Source: Gammaproteobacteria bacterium (lineage in GTDB: Bacteria > Pseudomonadota > Gammaproteobacteria > Steroidobacterales > Steroidobacteraceae). Taken from it: a stretch of 13,805 bases of DNA. Made by a program: the position numbers and the translations under genes. This document shows positions 5,941-13,805 of the stretch, piece by piece. Each line of letters begins with the position of its first letter. The first letter of the stretch is position 1. The stretch covers positions 1-13,805 of the forward strand of contig JASHUC010000159.1 in NCBI GenBank assembly GCA_030040235.1. Reading direction: 5' to 3'. Under the pieces are notes generated by a model that saw only the letters and a list, made by a program, of their open reading frames with translations, had not been told where the DNA came from and made no database searches.

Positions 5941-7602
5941 TCATCGCAAGGGCCGGTAAACCTCGCCGGTCACCTTCCCCTGTAGGGACAGAGGAGCAAG
6001 CTGCCATTCGATCTTTCCGTGGGCGAACGCAGCATCATAGACGTCCCATCCGTTTTGCCCCACCTTGACGAAGGTCAAAGACTTTAGGGAGCCCATGCGA
6101 TCGATCAGAGCCTGAATTTGCACCCGCTGCTGAAAGGTTACCTCCTCGAGATCCGGACTCATGTCCCGGTAGTCAGGTTTTCGCATCTGCCATCCTTTGA
6201 TCTGCCGGCGAAGCGAAGCCTCGGTACCGGGACTCGGCGTAGTACGACCTGGTGACGGTCCGAGGGCCGCTTCCGGTGTATTGACGGTCGCCTGGAGCTG
6301 CTTTGTCGCGAGTCGAACGGCAGTGTCGAGCGCATCCGCGGCCGATACCTTTACGTCCGGCTGTATACCGCGGCCCTCCCAATCCGTGTGCGTCACCGGA
6401 TTGACTGCTTTGGCGAACGGCACTCCCACCATGAAATAGTTTGCGACCAAATGCGGGCCTACCAGATGCGCCCCGCCGCCGGTGGGTTCGCCGACTATGA
6501 CCGCACGCTTGAGATTCTGGAGGTCATAGCAGAACTCCTCGGCACCAGAGAAGGTGCGCCTGGATGTCAGGACGTAAACGGGTTGCCTCGGCAGCCTTGC
6601 GCCGGTGACGTAGGGAAGCGTCCAGAACTGCGTGGTTGAGTTTTCCGCGCGGTTATAGAGGTCGTTCAGGTGCGTGGGCCGCTCGAATAAGTAGCTAGCG
6701 ATGAAGGCTACCATCGAGGGGTCGCCTCCACCGTTTTCCCGCAGGTCGAAAATAATCGCCTTGGTGTGCGCAATAAAGCCCATCGCCGCTTCGACCGTGG
6801 GCGCGCATATCGCCGGGGGCATGAACCCATCGAACTTCACATAGCCGATGTCACCCGGAAGGATTTCCAATTTGTCAAACGCGCAGTTGCGCTGTTCGAG
6901 CTGTTGACGCATCTGCGCGGTATCTTGCGCGGTCGGCGGTCTGAGTGGCGGCATCTTGAATGGACTGAAAGATACCATCAGATGCTTATCGTGGCTCACG
7001 GCACGTAGGTCCGAAGTTAGCCGCGCGGCGAACATGTAGCCATCGCTGAGATCCGAGTAAGCGCCAGCAGTTTCGTGTTTGCGCAGTGCCTCGACCATTT
7101 GCGCGGCTACACGGCTGTCGACATAGAACTGCCTCAGATCCGCAGATACGCCATCGATCACTTGACCGCGCAACGCGGAATCAACCGTCACGACCACGGG
7201 AGATGCGCCAGGGGGGAGTGCCCGCAGCCCGAATGATTCGACGGTCGGGGGGTTGCCGTTCTTTACCAGTAGATCTCCCTCGGCAGTTGTGGCGCTATCC
7301 CTCTCCTTGACACGGAATAGAATGTGCAGTGGCTCGCTGCGGTCGATGGAAAGTAAGTCGAATCCCCCTGTGCTACTGCGAAATGCCAACATGCCGTCGC
7401 TGGTCTGTGACGGGTCTATGCGTCTTACGTAGTTCTCGATGCGCTGACGGTCGCCGCTGTTGAAAGCCTGGAGCCACGCCTGGAGGGTGCGGCCGGCCGG
7501 CGTATCAGGAATCGTATTCCCCGCCAATGCCTCGCTCGTTCCGGCGGCGATCAGCACAACAAGGACACAGATAGAGGGCCCCACGCGCGCAGCCACCTTC
7601 AT
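5941..7602 (-). CDS. Secreted S41 family serine peptidase
   Basis: A tail-specific-protease-type serine peptidase of 553 aa. The ATG at 7602 is chosen because it overlaps the upstream gene's stop as ATGA and starts a signal peptide (residues 1-27, ending ALAG); the frame stays open to 7671. Residues about 30-140 form an N-terminal domain with NTF2-like character, uncertain. An S41 N-terminal helical region follows near 155-210 (SADLRQFYVDSRVAAQMVE), with the typical SHDKHLMV. The catalytic domain has DLRENGGGDPS (286-296) and the nucleophile Ser352 in RTFSGAEEF. I see no PDZ domain, which many S41 members also lack. The C-terminal 100 residues are not recognised. Likely exported; substrate unknown. 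Cotranscribed with the AMDase-like gene. Confidence 0.9.
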   Translation of the reverse strand: MKVAARVGPSICVLVVLIAAGTSEALAGNTIPDTPAGRTLQAWLQAFNSGDRQRIENYVRRIDPSQTSDGMLAFRSSTGGFDLLSIDRSEPLHILFRVKERDSATTAEGDLLVKNGNPPTVESFGLRALPPGASPVVVTVDSALRGQVIDGVSADLRQFYVDSRVAAQMVEALRKHETAGAYSDLSDGYMFAARLTSDLRAVSHDKHLMVSFSPFKMPPLRPPTAQDTAQMRQQLEQRNCAFDKLEILPGDIGYVKFDGFMPPAICAPTVEAAMGFIAHTKAIIFDLRENGGGDPSMVAFIASYLFERPTHLNDLYNRAENSTTQFWTLPYVTGARLPRQPVYVLTSRRTFSGAEEFCYDLQNLKRAVIVGEPTGGGAHLVGPHLVANYFMVGVPFAKAVNPVTHTDWEGRGIQPDVKVSAADALDTAVRLATKQLQATVNTPEAALGPSPGRTTPSPGTEASLRRQIKGWQMRKPDYRDMSPDLEEVTFQQRVQIQALIDRMGSLKSLTFVKVGQNGWDVYDAAFAHGKIEWQLAPLSLQGKVTGEVYRPLR

Positions 7603-8393
7603 TTCATGTCCAGCACGCGCCCGTAGCCCTTGACGCGTCCGCTCAACCCGAGAAGGCGAACGCCCGCCCACAGGGCGTGTGGAACGCTGGAGACGACTGG
7701 CACGCCGCAGCGCGCCTCGAGCGGTGCCAGGAGATCAAGCGTACGAAGCCCGCCGCAGGAGATGAGTAGAGCGTCGGCCGAAGCGGCGGATCGGAAGACC
7801 TTCGCGCTGAATTCGAGGAGGCCCTCGCGCGTGACGCTCTTGACGTCCTCGACTTTCTCGATGTCGAGACCACGAATCACCGCGACCTCGAAGCCCTCCT
7901 CGTGGAGGAACCGCTGCAGCCGCCGATCGACTTCCGCATCGTACGCCGTGGCGACCGCCAGCCGCCGGGCGCCGACGCTGCGCAACCCCTCGCATACCGC
8001 AGTGCTCATCGTCACGGCGCGACGGCCGCTCGCAGTTTCGATGCGTCGCGTAATCTCCCGGTTGAAGGCCGCGCCGCGATAGAAGCTGAGCGAGGTTCCC
8101 ATCAGAACGATGGCTTCGGCGCCTATGCGGGCGAGCGCGCGTCCTGCCGGTGCGATGCGCTCGAGGACCTGATCGTAGCCCGCCGGAGTCATGGTCTTGA
8201 GGCCGAGGCCGCGCACTTCGAAGCGCACGCCGGGGTACAACACCGAGGCCTCGGGCGGCACGCTAGCCTCGACGGGCGAGATGAGCCCCAGCACGGGCCG
8301 TGCAGCCGCGTGCGGTGCCCTGCACACGGCGCCGGCCAAAGCGACTTTCAGCAATTGGCGGCGAGGAATCTTCAGCGGCGTGTCCGTTGCCAT
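7599..8393 (-). CDS. Arylmalonate decarboxylase-like protein with Tat-like leader
   Basis: A 264-aa member of the Asp/Glu racemase superfamily, closest by motif to bacterial arylmalonate decarboxylase (AMDase). AMDase removes CO2 from alpha-aryl malonates without cofactor, using one cysteine. LMGTSLSFYRGAAFN (97-111) supplies the oxyanion-hole Gly-Thr-Ser, ATAY (148-151) the tyrosine, and SCGG (212-215) the catalytic Cys213. VPVVSS follows at 231-236. The first cysteine used by racemases and maleate isomerases is Gly99 here, which favours decarboxylation over racemisation. The start ATG at 8393 gives KIPRRQLLKVALAGAV, a Tat-like leader not found in the cytosolic AMDase I know. The frame extends to 8477 without further support. 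It overlaps the S41 gene by four bases and is divergent from the DUF2252 gene. Actual substrate unknown. Confidence 0.85.
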   Translation of the reverse strand: MATDTPLKIPRRQLLKVALAGAVCRAPHAAARPVLGLISPVEASVPPEASVLYPGVRFEVRGLGLKTMTPAGYDQVLERIAPAGRALARIGAEAIVLMGTSLSFYRGAAFNREITRRIETASGRRAVTMSTAVCEGLRSVGARRLAVATAYDAEVDRRLQRFLHEEGFEVAVIRGLDIEKVEDVKSVTREGLLEFSAKVFRSAASADALLISCGGLRTLDLLAPLEARCGVPVVSSVPHALWAGVRLLGLSGRVKGYGRVLDMK

Positions 8394-8443
8394 GCCGCGT
8401 AGGCTATCGCAAAACGCTCGACTCCGGCCAGGAGCTCCGCTGC

Positions 8444-8449
8444 TATACT
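8444..8449 (+). promoter_or_regulatory. Possible -10 element before DUF2252 gene
   Basis: TATACT differs from the sigma70 -10 consensus at one base. Transcription would start about where the ATG at 8455 begins, implying a leaderless message, and no ribosome site lies at normal distance. No good -35 is seen 17 bases upstream, so confidence is low. Confidence 0.3.
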
Positions 8450-8454
8450 GGCTG

Positions 8455-9843
8455 ATGGCAAGAAGACAGCGACGCAACCCAAAAGCGCTGTTCAGTCATT
8501 CATCCAGGGGGGCCATAATCGAGGCGGGCAAGCGGCTCCGAGGCCGTGTTCCGCGGTCCTCGCATGCCAAGTGGATCCCGGCAAGAAACCGTCCGAGCCC
8601 GATCGACTCGCTGAAGCGCTCGGATAGCGGAAGATTGCCGGCACTCCTTCCAATCCGTTACGCCCGGATGAGCCAGTCGCCGTTTGCTTTCCTGCGTGGT
8701 GCGGCGGCTCTGATGGCCGCTGATCTGGCATCAACGCCCGTCACGGGGATCCGCTTGCAGGCGTCGGGCGACTGCCATGTCGCCAATTTCGGAGGATTCG
8801 GCACACCGGAACGTCAACTGGTGTTCGATCTAAACGACTTCGACGAGACTCTCCCGGCCCCTTGGGAGTGGGACCTCAAGCGTCTGGCAGCGAGTATCGT
8901 GGTCGCAACTCGAACGAGCGGCCTTGCTGAGCGTCGATGCAATGATGCCGCCCGCACCGCGGTTCAATCGTACCGGGAGCGGATGCACGAATACGCCGAG
9001 ATGACGGCGCTCGAAGTCTGGTATTCACATCTCGATTTGGAGGTCCTGGCCGATGAGGCTCCGACGGCGGCGGCGCGGAAGCGGTGGCTGCGCGTAATTC
9101 AGCAGGCCGTGCATCACACCTCGGGTGACGAGTTCCCGAAGATCACCTCGATCCACAGGGGTGTTCCCCGTATCGCCGAGCGTCCTCCTCTCATCTACCA
9201 TCCGCGGGACATGGCGCGGGTTGATAAGCACGTGCGGCTGATGTTCCAGCGATATCGCGCCACTTTGCCTCACGAGCGTCGTGTCGTTCTCGATCGCTAC
9301 GAGCTCGTGGATGCCGCGCGCAAGGTCGTTGGTGTCGGGTCCGTCGGAACGCGATGTGCCGTGGTTCTGCTCATGGCGAACTCCGACGATCCGTTACTCC
9401 TTCAATTCAAGGAGGCGTGCCCGTCCGTGCTCGCGCCCTATGCCGGGCCGAGCAAGTACGAGAATCAGGGAGAGCGAGTCGTCGTGGGCCAGCGGCTGTT
9501 GCAGTCATCGAGCGACGTTTTTCTCGGCTGGACACGTGATGATGAGGGTCATGACTATTACTTTCGCCAGCTTCGGGATATGAAGCTGAAAATAGACTTC
9601 GAATCGATGACCAAGGCGGACTGGTTCGAGTACGTTGAGCTCTGCGGCTGGGCGCTCGCCCGCGCGCATGCGCGCACTGGTGATCCCGCGCGCATTGCCG
9701 CCTACCTTGGCAAAGGCGAAGCATTCGACGAAGCGATTGCGCGATTTGCGGTCGCCTATGCGGATCAGACGGAGCGTGACTACGCGGTACTCCTCAAAGC
9801 CATCCATGCGGGCCGAATTCAGGCGGCGCCGCGACACGTGTGA
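8455..9843 (+). CDS. DUF2252 family protein
   Basis: A soluble 462-aa protein of the DUF2252 family (COG4320), function unknown. Diagnostic segments are RYARMSQSPFAFLRGAA (68-84), the ASGDCHVANFGGFG block (103-116) and VFDLNDFDET (123-132), followed by PWEWDLKRLAAS. The GDxHxxN and DFD spacing resembles the catalytic loop and metal site of aminoglycoside-phosphotransferase-like kinases, so a kinase-like role is conceivable, but this is inference. The ATG at 8455 is chosen because homologues begin nearby and the frame upstream (to 8191) lies over the divergent AMDase-like gene. The ribosome site is weak. Its stop overlaps the SulP start (GTGA), pointing to coupled translation with the anion transporter. 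Confidence 0.88.
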   Translation: MARRQRRNPKALFSHSSRGAIIEAGKRLRGRVPRSSHAKWIPARNRPSPIDSLKRSDSGRLPALLPIRYARMSQSPFAFLRGAAALMAADLASTPVTGIRLQASGDCHVANFGGFGTPERQLVFDLNDFDETLPAPWEWDLKRLAASIVVATRTSGLAERRCNDAARTAVQSYRERMHEYAEMTALEVWYSHLDLEVLADEAPTAAARKRWLRVIQQAVHHTSGDEFPKITSIHRGVPRIAERPPLIYHPRDMARVDKHVRLMFQRYRATLPHERRVVLDRYELVDAARKVVGVGSVGTRCAVVLLMANSDDPLLLQFKEACPSVLAPYAGPSKYENQGERVVVGQRLLQSSSDVFLGWTRDDEGHDYYFRQLRDMKLKIDFESMTKADWFEYVELCGWALARAHARTGDPARIAAYLGKGEAFDEAIARFAVAYADQTERDYAVLLKAIHAGRIQAAPRHV

Positions 9844-11522
9844 TCAAGCAGGCGCCGCCGAAACCGTCTGAGGGAGCGAGACCCGCCGGAGGAAGGCGGG
9901 GGGCACTGCGTGATGCCCTGGCGGGCATCACGCTCGCGTCGATGAGCGTTCCGCAGTTGTTGGGCTACGCCCGCATCGCGGGCATGCCGTTGATCACCGG
10001 CCTCTACACGGCCCTGCTGGCGCCGATCGCGTTCGCCTTCTTCGGTTCTTCACGGCACCTCGTCGTCGCGGCGGATTCGGCGACCGCGGCCATCCTGGCG
10101 GGCGCTCTGAGCCACATGGCGGTGCCCGGCAGCACCCATTATCTTTCGCTCGCGGCCACGACCGCACTTCTCGCGGCGGGAATGCTGCTCCTGGCGCGGA
10201 TCTTCAGGCTGGGATTTCTGGCCGATTTTCTTTCGCGCACCGTGCTCGTGGGATTCCTGACCGGGGTCGGGATTCAGGTCGCCATCGGTATGCTCGCGGA
10301 CATGGTGGGCGTCAGGGTGGAGGCGAGTAACACGGTTTTGCAGCTGTGGCAGATCGCGCGCGCACTTCCGCATTTGAGCGTGCCCACCCTGGTGCTGTCA
10401 TCGGTCGTGGTCGCGGCGATCCTCGGCGGGCGCCGGATCGCGCCACGAATTCCCATCACGCTCGTGCTCGTCGCCGCCACCGTTGCGGTTAGCCGCGCTT
10501 GGGGCCTTGCCGCGATCGGCGTGGCGACGATCGGTCCTGTCCCGGGCGGATTGCCTTCATTCGGGCTGCCGGTCGCGACCTGGAGCGAGGTCCTGCAGCT
10601 CCTGCCGGTCGCCGCCTCCTGTTTCGTCGTGATCATCGCTCAGAGTGCGGCCACGGCCCGCGCGAGCGCAGCGCGCTACGAGGAGCGCTGCGATGAGGAT
10701 GCCGACATACTGGGGCTGGCCGTTGCGAATGGTGCCGCAGCGGTCGGCGGGGCGTTCGTGGTCAATGGAAGCCCGACGCAGACCGCGATGGCCGAACGCT
10801 CCGGGGCTCGTAGCCAGCTCGCTCAAGTCGTGTTCGCTGGGTGCGTGTTCGTCGTCCTGGCGACCCTCACCGGTCCACTCGAGTACCTGCCTCGCTGCGT
10901 GCTCGCGGCGATCGTATTCACCATTGCGATCGGGATGCTCGATGTCGCGACGCTGCGGGCGATGCGGCTCGAGAGCCCGGGTGAATTCAAGCTCGCCGCC
11001 GTCACGGCGGCCGCAGTGGCGATCATCGGCGTGGAGCAGGGCGTGCTGCTCGCCATCACGCTGTCGCTGCTGCGACACGTGCGCCAAAGCTACCGGCCCC
11101 ACACGGCGGTGCTGCAGTTCGATCCGGCGCAGGGCTGGACCACGCTGCCGGCGACACCGGGGCAGCAGACCGAACCCGGCCTCATTCTGTATCGGTTTGG
11201 CGCCGATCTCTTCTATGCGAACGCGAATCGCTTCGCGGACGAGGTACGCGCCCTCGTGGGAGGGGCGCCCCATCCCGTGCGCTGGCTCGTCATCGAGGCC
11301 GATGCGATCACCAACCTCGACTACACGGCGGCGCGAGTCGTTTTCATATTGATTGAGGAGCTGGCACGCCAGAAAGTCGGGGTCGCGTTCGCCCGAGTGA
11401 GCGCATCGTTGCGCGCCGACATGGACCGGCATGGGGTCACTGCCGCTCTCGGCAAGGACCGACTCTTCATCAGCCGTCACGAAGCACTGGCCACCGTCGG
11501 TGCGTCGATTCGCAAGCACTGA
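9840..11522 (+). CDS. SulP family anion transporter with STAS domain
   Basis: An inner-membrane transporter of the SulP/SLC26 family, 560 aa, carrying sulfate or a related anion by symport or exchange. The membrane part spans roughly residues 25-420. It begins with the family signature AGITLASMSVPQLLGYARIAG (split here at 28-48) and FFGSSRHLVVAADS (67-80). The C-terminal STAS domain (about 446-555) carries ITNLDYTAA at 490-498, the region that is phosphorylated or nucleotide-sensing in relatives. The start is GTG at 9840, overlapping the DUF2252 stop; no strong ribosome site is visible, which suits translational coupling. The neighbouring tungstate ABC genes suggest that the anion may be molybdate, tungstate or sulfate, which share a route in other systems; the sequence cannot decide. 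Confidence 0.92.
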   Translation: MIKQAPPKPSEGARPAGGRRGALRDALAGITLASMSVPQLLGYARIAGMPLITGLYTALLAPIAFAFFGSSRHLVVAADSATAAILAGALSHMAVPGSTHYLSLAATTALLAAGMLLLARIFRLGFLADFLSRTVLVGFLTGVGIQVAIGMLADMVGVRVEASNTVLQLWQIARALPHLSVPTLVLSSVVVAAILGGRRIAPRIPITLVLVAATVAVSRAWGLAAIGVATIGPVPGGLPSFGLPVATWSEVLQLLPVAASCFVVIIAQSAATARASAARYEERCDEDADILGLAVANGAAAVGGAFVVNGSPTQTAMAERSGARSQLAQVVFAGCVFVVLATLTGPLEYLPRCVLAAIVFTIAIGMLDVATLRAMRLESPGEFKLAAVTAAAVAIIGVEQGVLLAITLSLLRHVRQSYRPHTAVLQFDPAQGWTTLPATPGQQTEPGLILYRFGADLFYANANRFADEVRALVGGAPHPVRWLVIEADAITNLDYTAARVVFILIEELARQKVGVAFARVSASLRADMDRHGVTAALGKDRLFISRHEALATVGASIRKH

Positions 11523-11544
11523 GTGCCGCTGCCCAACGCTCGAC

Positions 11545-11557
11545 GGAGGCAGGGTTG
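11545..11557 (+). promoter_or_regulatory. Strong ribosome site with TTG, alternative tupB start
   Basis: GGAGG at 11545-11549 is followed after five bases by TTG at 11555-11557, in frame with tupB. It is the best ribosome site in this region, while the preferred ATG at 11612 has none. The upstream start may therefore be the true one, or the site may serve a short leader. Confidence 0.45.
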
Positions 11558-11611
11558 CAAGGTCTCGCGAATTCGCTCACGCTGCGGATATGTGCCGGCG
11601 GCTTCGATTCG

Positions 11612-12304
11612 ATGTTTGATCACGCCTCTGCTTTGCAGCTCGTTCTCACGGGTGATCCGCAGCTCTTTGCAATCGTGGGCCTGTCGCTGCTCGTCAGTAT
11701 CAGTGCCACGTGCCTGGCTGCCCTCATCGGTGCACCGCTCGGTGCGCTCATTGCACTGACACATTTTCGGGGACGCGAGTCCGTCCTGATACTGCTCAAT
11801 GCGCTCATGGGGTTGCCGCCGGTACTCGTTGGCCTGGCCGTGTACCTGATGCTCTCCCGGTCCGGGCCTCTCGGCAGCTGGGGCTTGCTCTTTACGCCCG
11901 GGGCCATGGTGATCGCGCAGACGGTCCTCGTCACTCCCATCATCGCCGCGTTGACGCGTCAGACGGTCGAAGACCTCTGGAGCGAATACCGCGATGAGCT
12001 CCTGGCGATGAACGTCGGCCCCGGCCGCCGCGTGGCCACACTCCTGTGGGATGCGCGTTTCTCGTTGGTGACCGCGTTGCTCGCCGGTTTTGGGCGGGCG
12101 GCGGCGGAGGTGGGCGCGATCATCATCGTCGGCGGAAACATAGAACACTACACACGCACCATGACAACCGCGATCGCGCTCGAAACCTCCAAGGGCGATC
12201 TGGAACTCGCCGTCGGGCTTGGGATCGTCCTGCTCACGGTCATCATCCTGGTCAATGCACTCGCCTGGGGTGTGCGCCGGTTCGCGGAGCGGGTCGCCGG
12301 CTGA
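11612..12304 (+). CDS. tupB: Tungstate ABC transporter permease TupB
   Basis: The membrane subunit of the TupABC tungstate importer, 230 aa with about five membrane helices. Near the start is LTGDPQLFAIVGLSLLVS (12-29). The coupling loop is DELLAMNVGPGRR (128-140). GRAAAEVGA (161-169), VGGNI (173-177) and TTAIALETSKGD (185-196) distinguish TupB from ModB and CysT permeases. The start at ATG 11612 gives the normal family length. An in-frame TTG at 11555 has a strong GGAGG (11545-11549) and would add 19 residues; if it is used, that extension precedes the first helix. The stop overlaps the tupC ATG by one base (TGATG). Confidence 0.93.
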   Translation: MFDHASALQLVLTGDPQLFAIVGLSLLVSISATCLAALIGAPLGALIALTHFRGRESVLILLNALMGLPPVLVGLAVYLMLSRSGPLGSWGLLFTPGAMVIAQTVLVTPIIAALTRQTVEDLWSEYRDELLAMNVGPGRRVATLLWDARFSLVTALLAGFGRAAAEVGAIIIVGGNIEHYTRTMTTAIALETSKGDLELAVGLGIVLLTVIILVNALAWGVRRFAERVAG

Positions 12305-13026
12305 TGCTCGTGCCTGCCGGGCCTTTGCCGATCGATTTTACGGACGTCGCCGTTCATATCGGCCCGACGCGCCTGCTCGAGCGCGTGTCCCTGTCCATCG
12401 GCGCAGGCGCGCCCACGCTCATCATTGGACCCAACGGCTCGGGAAAGACGACACTGCTGCGCACGGCGATGGGGCTTCTGGGCCCCACCCGTGGTCGCGT
12501 GACATGGGCAAGTCAGGCGGCGGCGCCCCTCGAGGGAATGGCGATCGTCTTCCAGCGACCGGTCATGCTCCGGCGCAGTTGTGCCGGTAACATCCGCTAC
12601 GCACTCGCGGCGGCGGGCATGTCCGAGGCGAACCGCAAAGCGCGTTCGGCTGAGCTGCTGACCCTCGTTGGCCTGGAGCGCCTTGCCGAGCGGCCGGCGC
12701 GCCGGTTGTCGGGTGGGGAGCAACAACGGCTCGCGCTCGCCCGGGCGCTCGCGCGCAGACCCCGGGTGCTTTTCCTGGATGAGCCCACCTCGAGCCTTGA
12801 TCCGGCGGCGACCCTCGAGATCGAGAACCTCGTGCGCACGATCAGCGCGCAGGGCGTGAAGGTCGTCATGACCACCCACGACCTTGGGGAAGCGCGCCGG
12901 ATTGCCGGGGAGATCGTACTGCTGAACAAGGGTAGGGTGGTCGAGCAGACGCCGTGCGATGCGTTCTTCGCCGCTCCACGGAGCGTGGATGGTCAGCGAT
13001 TCATCAAAGGAGATCTGCTGGTATGA
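12304..13026 (+). CDS. tupC: Tungstate ABC transporter ATPase TupC
   Basis: The cytoplasmic ATPase that powers tungstate import, 240 aa. All ABC motifs are present: Walker A GPNGSGKTT (42-50), Q-loop Gln84 in VFQRP, signature LSGGEQQR (135-142), Walker B RVLFLDEP (154-161) and the switch histidine His192 in TTHD. It lacks the C-terminal TOBE oxyanion-sensing domain of ModC, as is usual for TupC. The start ATG overlaps the tupB stop by one base, and the stop overlaps the tupA start (ATGA), so the three are translationally coupled. Confidence 0.93.
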   Translation: MLVPAGPLPIDFTDVAVHIGPTRLLERVSLSIGAGAPTLIIGPNGSGKTTLLRTAMGLLGPTRGRVTWASQAAAPLEGMAIVFQRPVMLRRSCAGNIRYALAAAGMSEANRKARSAELLTLVGLERLAERPARRLSGGEQQRLALARALARRPRVLFLDEPTSSLDPAATLEIENLVRTISAQGVKVVMTTHDLGEARRIAGEIVLLNKGRVVEQTPCDAFFAAPRSVDGQRFIKGDLLV

Positions 13027-13805
13027 GCGCTCTCGCGTCATGGCTCCGATGGGGCGCCAGGCTTGGCCTGCTGGCGGCGCTCCTGGCGGCGTCGCAATGG
13101 GTGTCGGCCGCCGGTGAGGACAAGTCCATCGTGGTCGCCTCGACCACCTCGACACAGGACTCGGGGCTCTTCGAGTATCTGCTGCCGATCTTCGAGCGCA
13201 AGACCGGGATCACCGTGCATGTCGTCGCTCAGGGCACCGGCCAGGCGCTCGATACCGGGCGCCGGGGCGATGCGGACGTTGTCTTTGTCCATGCGAAGGC
13301 CGCCGAGCTCAAATTCCTCGCCGAAGGTCAGGGCGTAAAGCGCTACCCCGTGATGTACAACGATTTCGTCCTGATCGGGCCGAAGAGCGATCCCGCCGGC
13401 ATCGAGGGCATGACGGACATCGCCCGGGCGTTCCGCATCATCGAGTCGAGAAGGGAGCCGTTCATCTCCCGTGGCGACCGCTCGGGCACGCACATCGCGG
13501 AGCTGAATCTCTGGAAGGACGCGGGCATCGATATCGAGAAGGCGCGCGGGCCCTGGTACAAATCCATCGGGCAGGGCATGGGCGCGGCCCTCAATGTGGC
13601 TGCTGCGACCAATGCCTATGTGCTCTCCGATCGCGCCACATGGATTCACTTTGCGAACAAGGCAGACTTGCGGATCGTGGTCCAGGGCGACGAGCGGCTC
13701 TTCAATCAATACGGAGTGATGCTCGTCAATCCCAAGAAACACCCGAACGTCAAGCAAGCCCTCGGTCAGGAATTCATCGACTACCTGATCTCCCCGGAGG
13801 GACAG
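13023..13805 (+). CDS. tupA: Tungstate-binding protein TupA (3' end cut by window)
   Basis: The periplasmic substrate-binding protein of the tungstate importer; 261 residues are visible and the frame is open at the window edge. Few residues are likely missing, because homologues run to about 270-290. The ATG at 13023 overlaps the tupC stop. Residues 1-29 form a signal peptide (ending WVSA). The oxyanion-binding signature TTSTQDSGLF is at 41-50, followed by QGTGQALDTGRRGDADVVF (70-88) and SRGDRSGTH (149-157), all typical of TupA. Molybdate binders of the ModA type lack the TTST motif, which favours tungstate, although dual specificity is known in the family. The B-C-A gene order differs from the A-B-C order of the type system. 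Confidence 0.93.
   Translation, partial: MSALASWLRWGARLGLLAALLAASQWVSAAGEDKSIVVASTTSTQDSGLFEYLLPIFERKTGITVHVVAQGTGQALDTGRRGDADVVFVHAKAAELKFLAEGQGVKRYPVMYNDFVLIGPKSDPAGIEGMTDIARAFRIIESRREPFISRGDRSGTHIAELNLWKDAGIDIEKARGPWYKSIGQGMGAALNVAAATNAYVLSDRATWIHFANKADLRIVVQGDERLFNQYGVMLVNPKKHPNVKQALGQEFIDYLISPEGQ

Noticed and set aside
10557..11519. Minus-strand open frame (320 codons) inside the SulP gene
   Set aside because: Antisense to the STAS and late membrane region; translation has low-complexity Arg/Glu/His character and no family features.
12046..12303. Upstream extension of the TupC frame
   Set aside because: It overlaps tupB in another frame and encodes a His/Arg-rich stretch; the ATG at 12304 gives the proper ABC N terminus.
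1..13805. CRISPR array, insertion sequence or integrase
   Set aside because: No regularly spaced direct repeats, terminal inverted repeats around a transposase, or recombinase motifs were seen on either strand.

Overview
The window comes from a GC-rich proteobacterium. I would guess a gammaproteobacterium of the Xanthomonadales/Steroidobacterales kind, because it combines a secreted M61 peptidase, S41 peptidases and Tat-leader oxidases. That placement is inference; no 16S or other taxonomic marker is present.

Layout. (1) Bases 1-472 hold a tightly packed plus-strand array of tRNA genes with 2-9 nt spacers, entering from outside the left edge: the 3' end of a class II (Ser-type) tRNA, Ser(UGA), a decayed-looking Ser(CGA), Trp(CCA), Gln(CUG) and Gln(UUG). 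Every unit encodes its own CCA, and several depart from cloverleaf consensus (odd D arms, aberrant T loops, C33). (2) 473-561 is a structured spacer facing a minus-strand berberine-bridge-type FAD oxidase (562-2373). (3) Divergent from it, a plus-strand group encodes a secreted M61 peptidase with a PDZ domain (2604-4547), a YdeI/DUF1801 protein (4589-5167) and, after a palindrome-rich spacer, a DUF3592 membrane protein (5366-5839). (4) A minus-strand pair follows: an arylmalonate-decarboxylase-like protein with a Tat-like leader (7599-8393), whose stop overlaps the start of a secreted S41 peptidase (5941-7602). (5) A plus-strand block runs to the right edge: DUF2252 protein (8455-9843), SulP-STAS anion transporter (9840-11522) and the tungstate ABC transporter tupB-tupC-tupA (11612-13805, tupA cut by the window end). 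Stop/start overlaps occur at DUF2252/SulP, tupB/tupC and tupC/tupA, so this block is probably one transcription unit for oxyanion uptake.

The tRNA array is the most unusual part. Long arrays with divergent tRNAs are known from some mobile elements, but no integrase or other mobility gene is visible here. The other loci belong to recognisable families in somewhat unusual combinations: an AMDase-fold protein with an export leader, and SulP plus DUF2252 joined to tungstate uptake. I found no CRISPR array, insertion sequence, rRNA or clear U-tract terminator.
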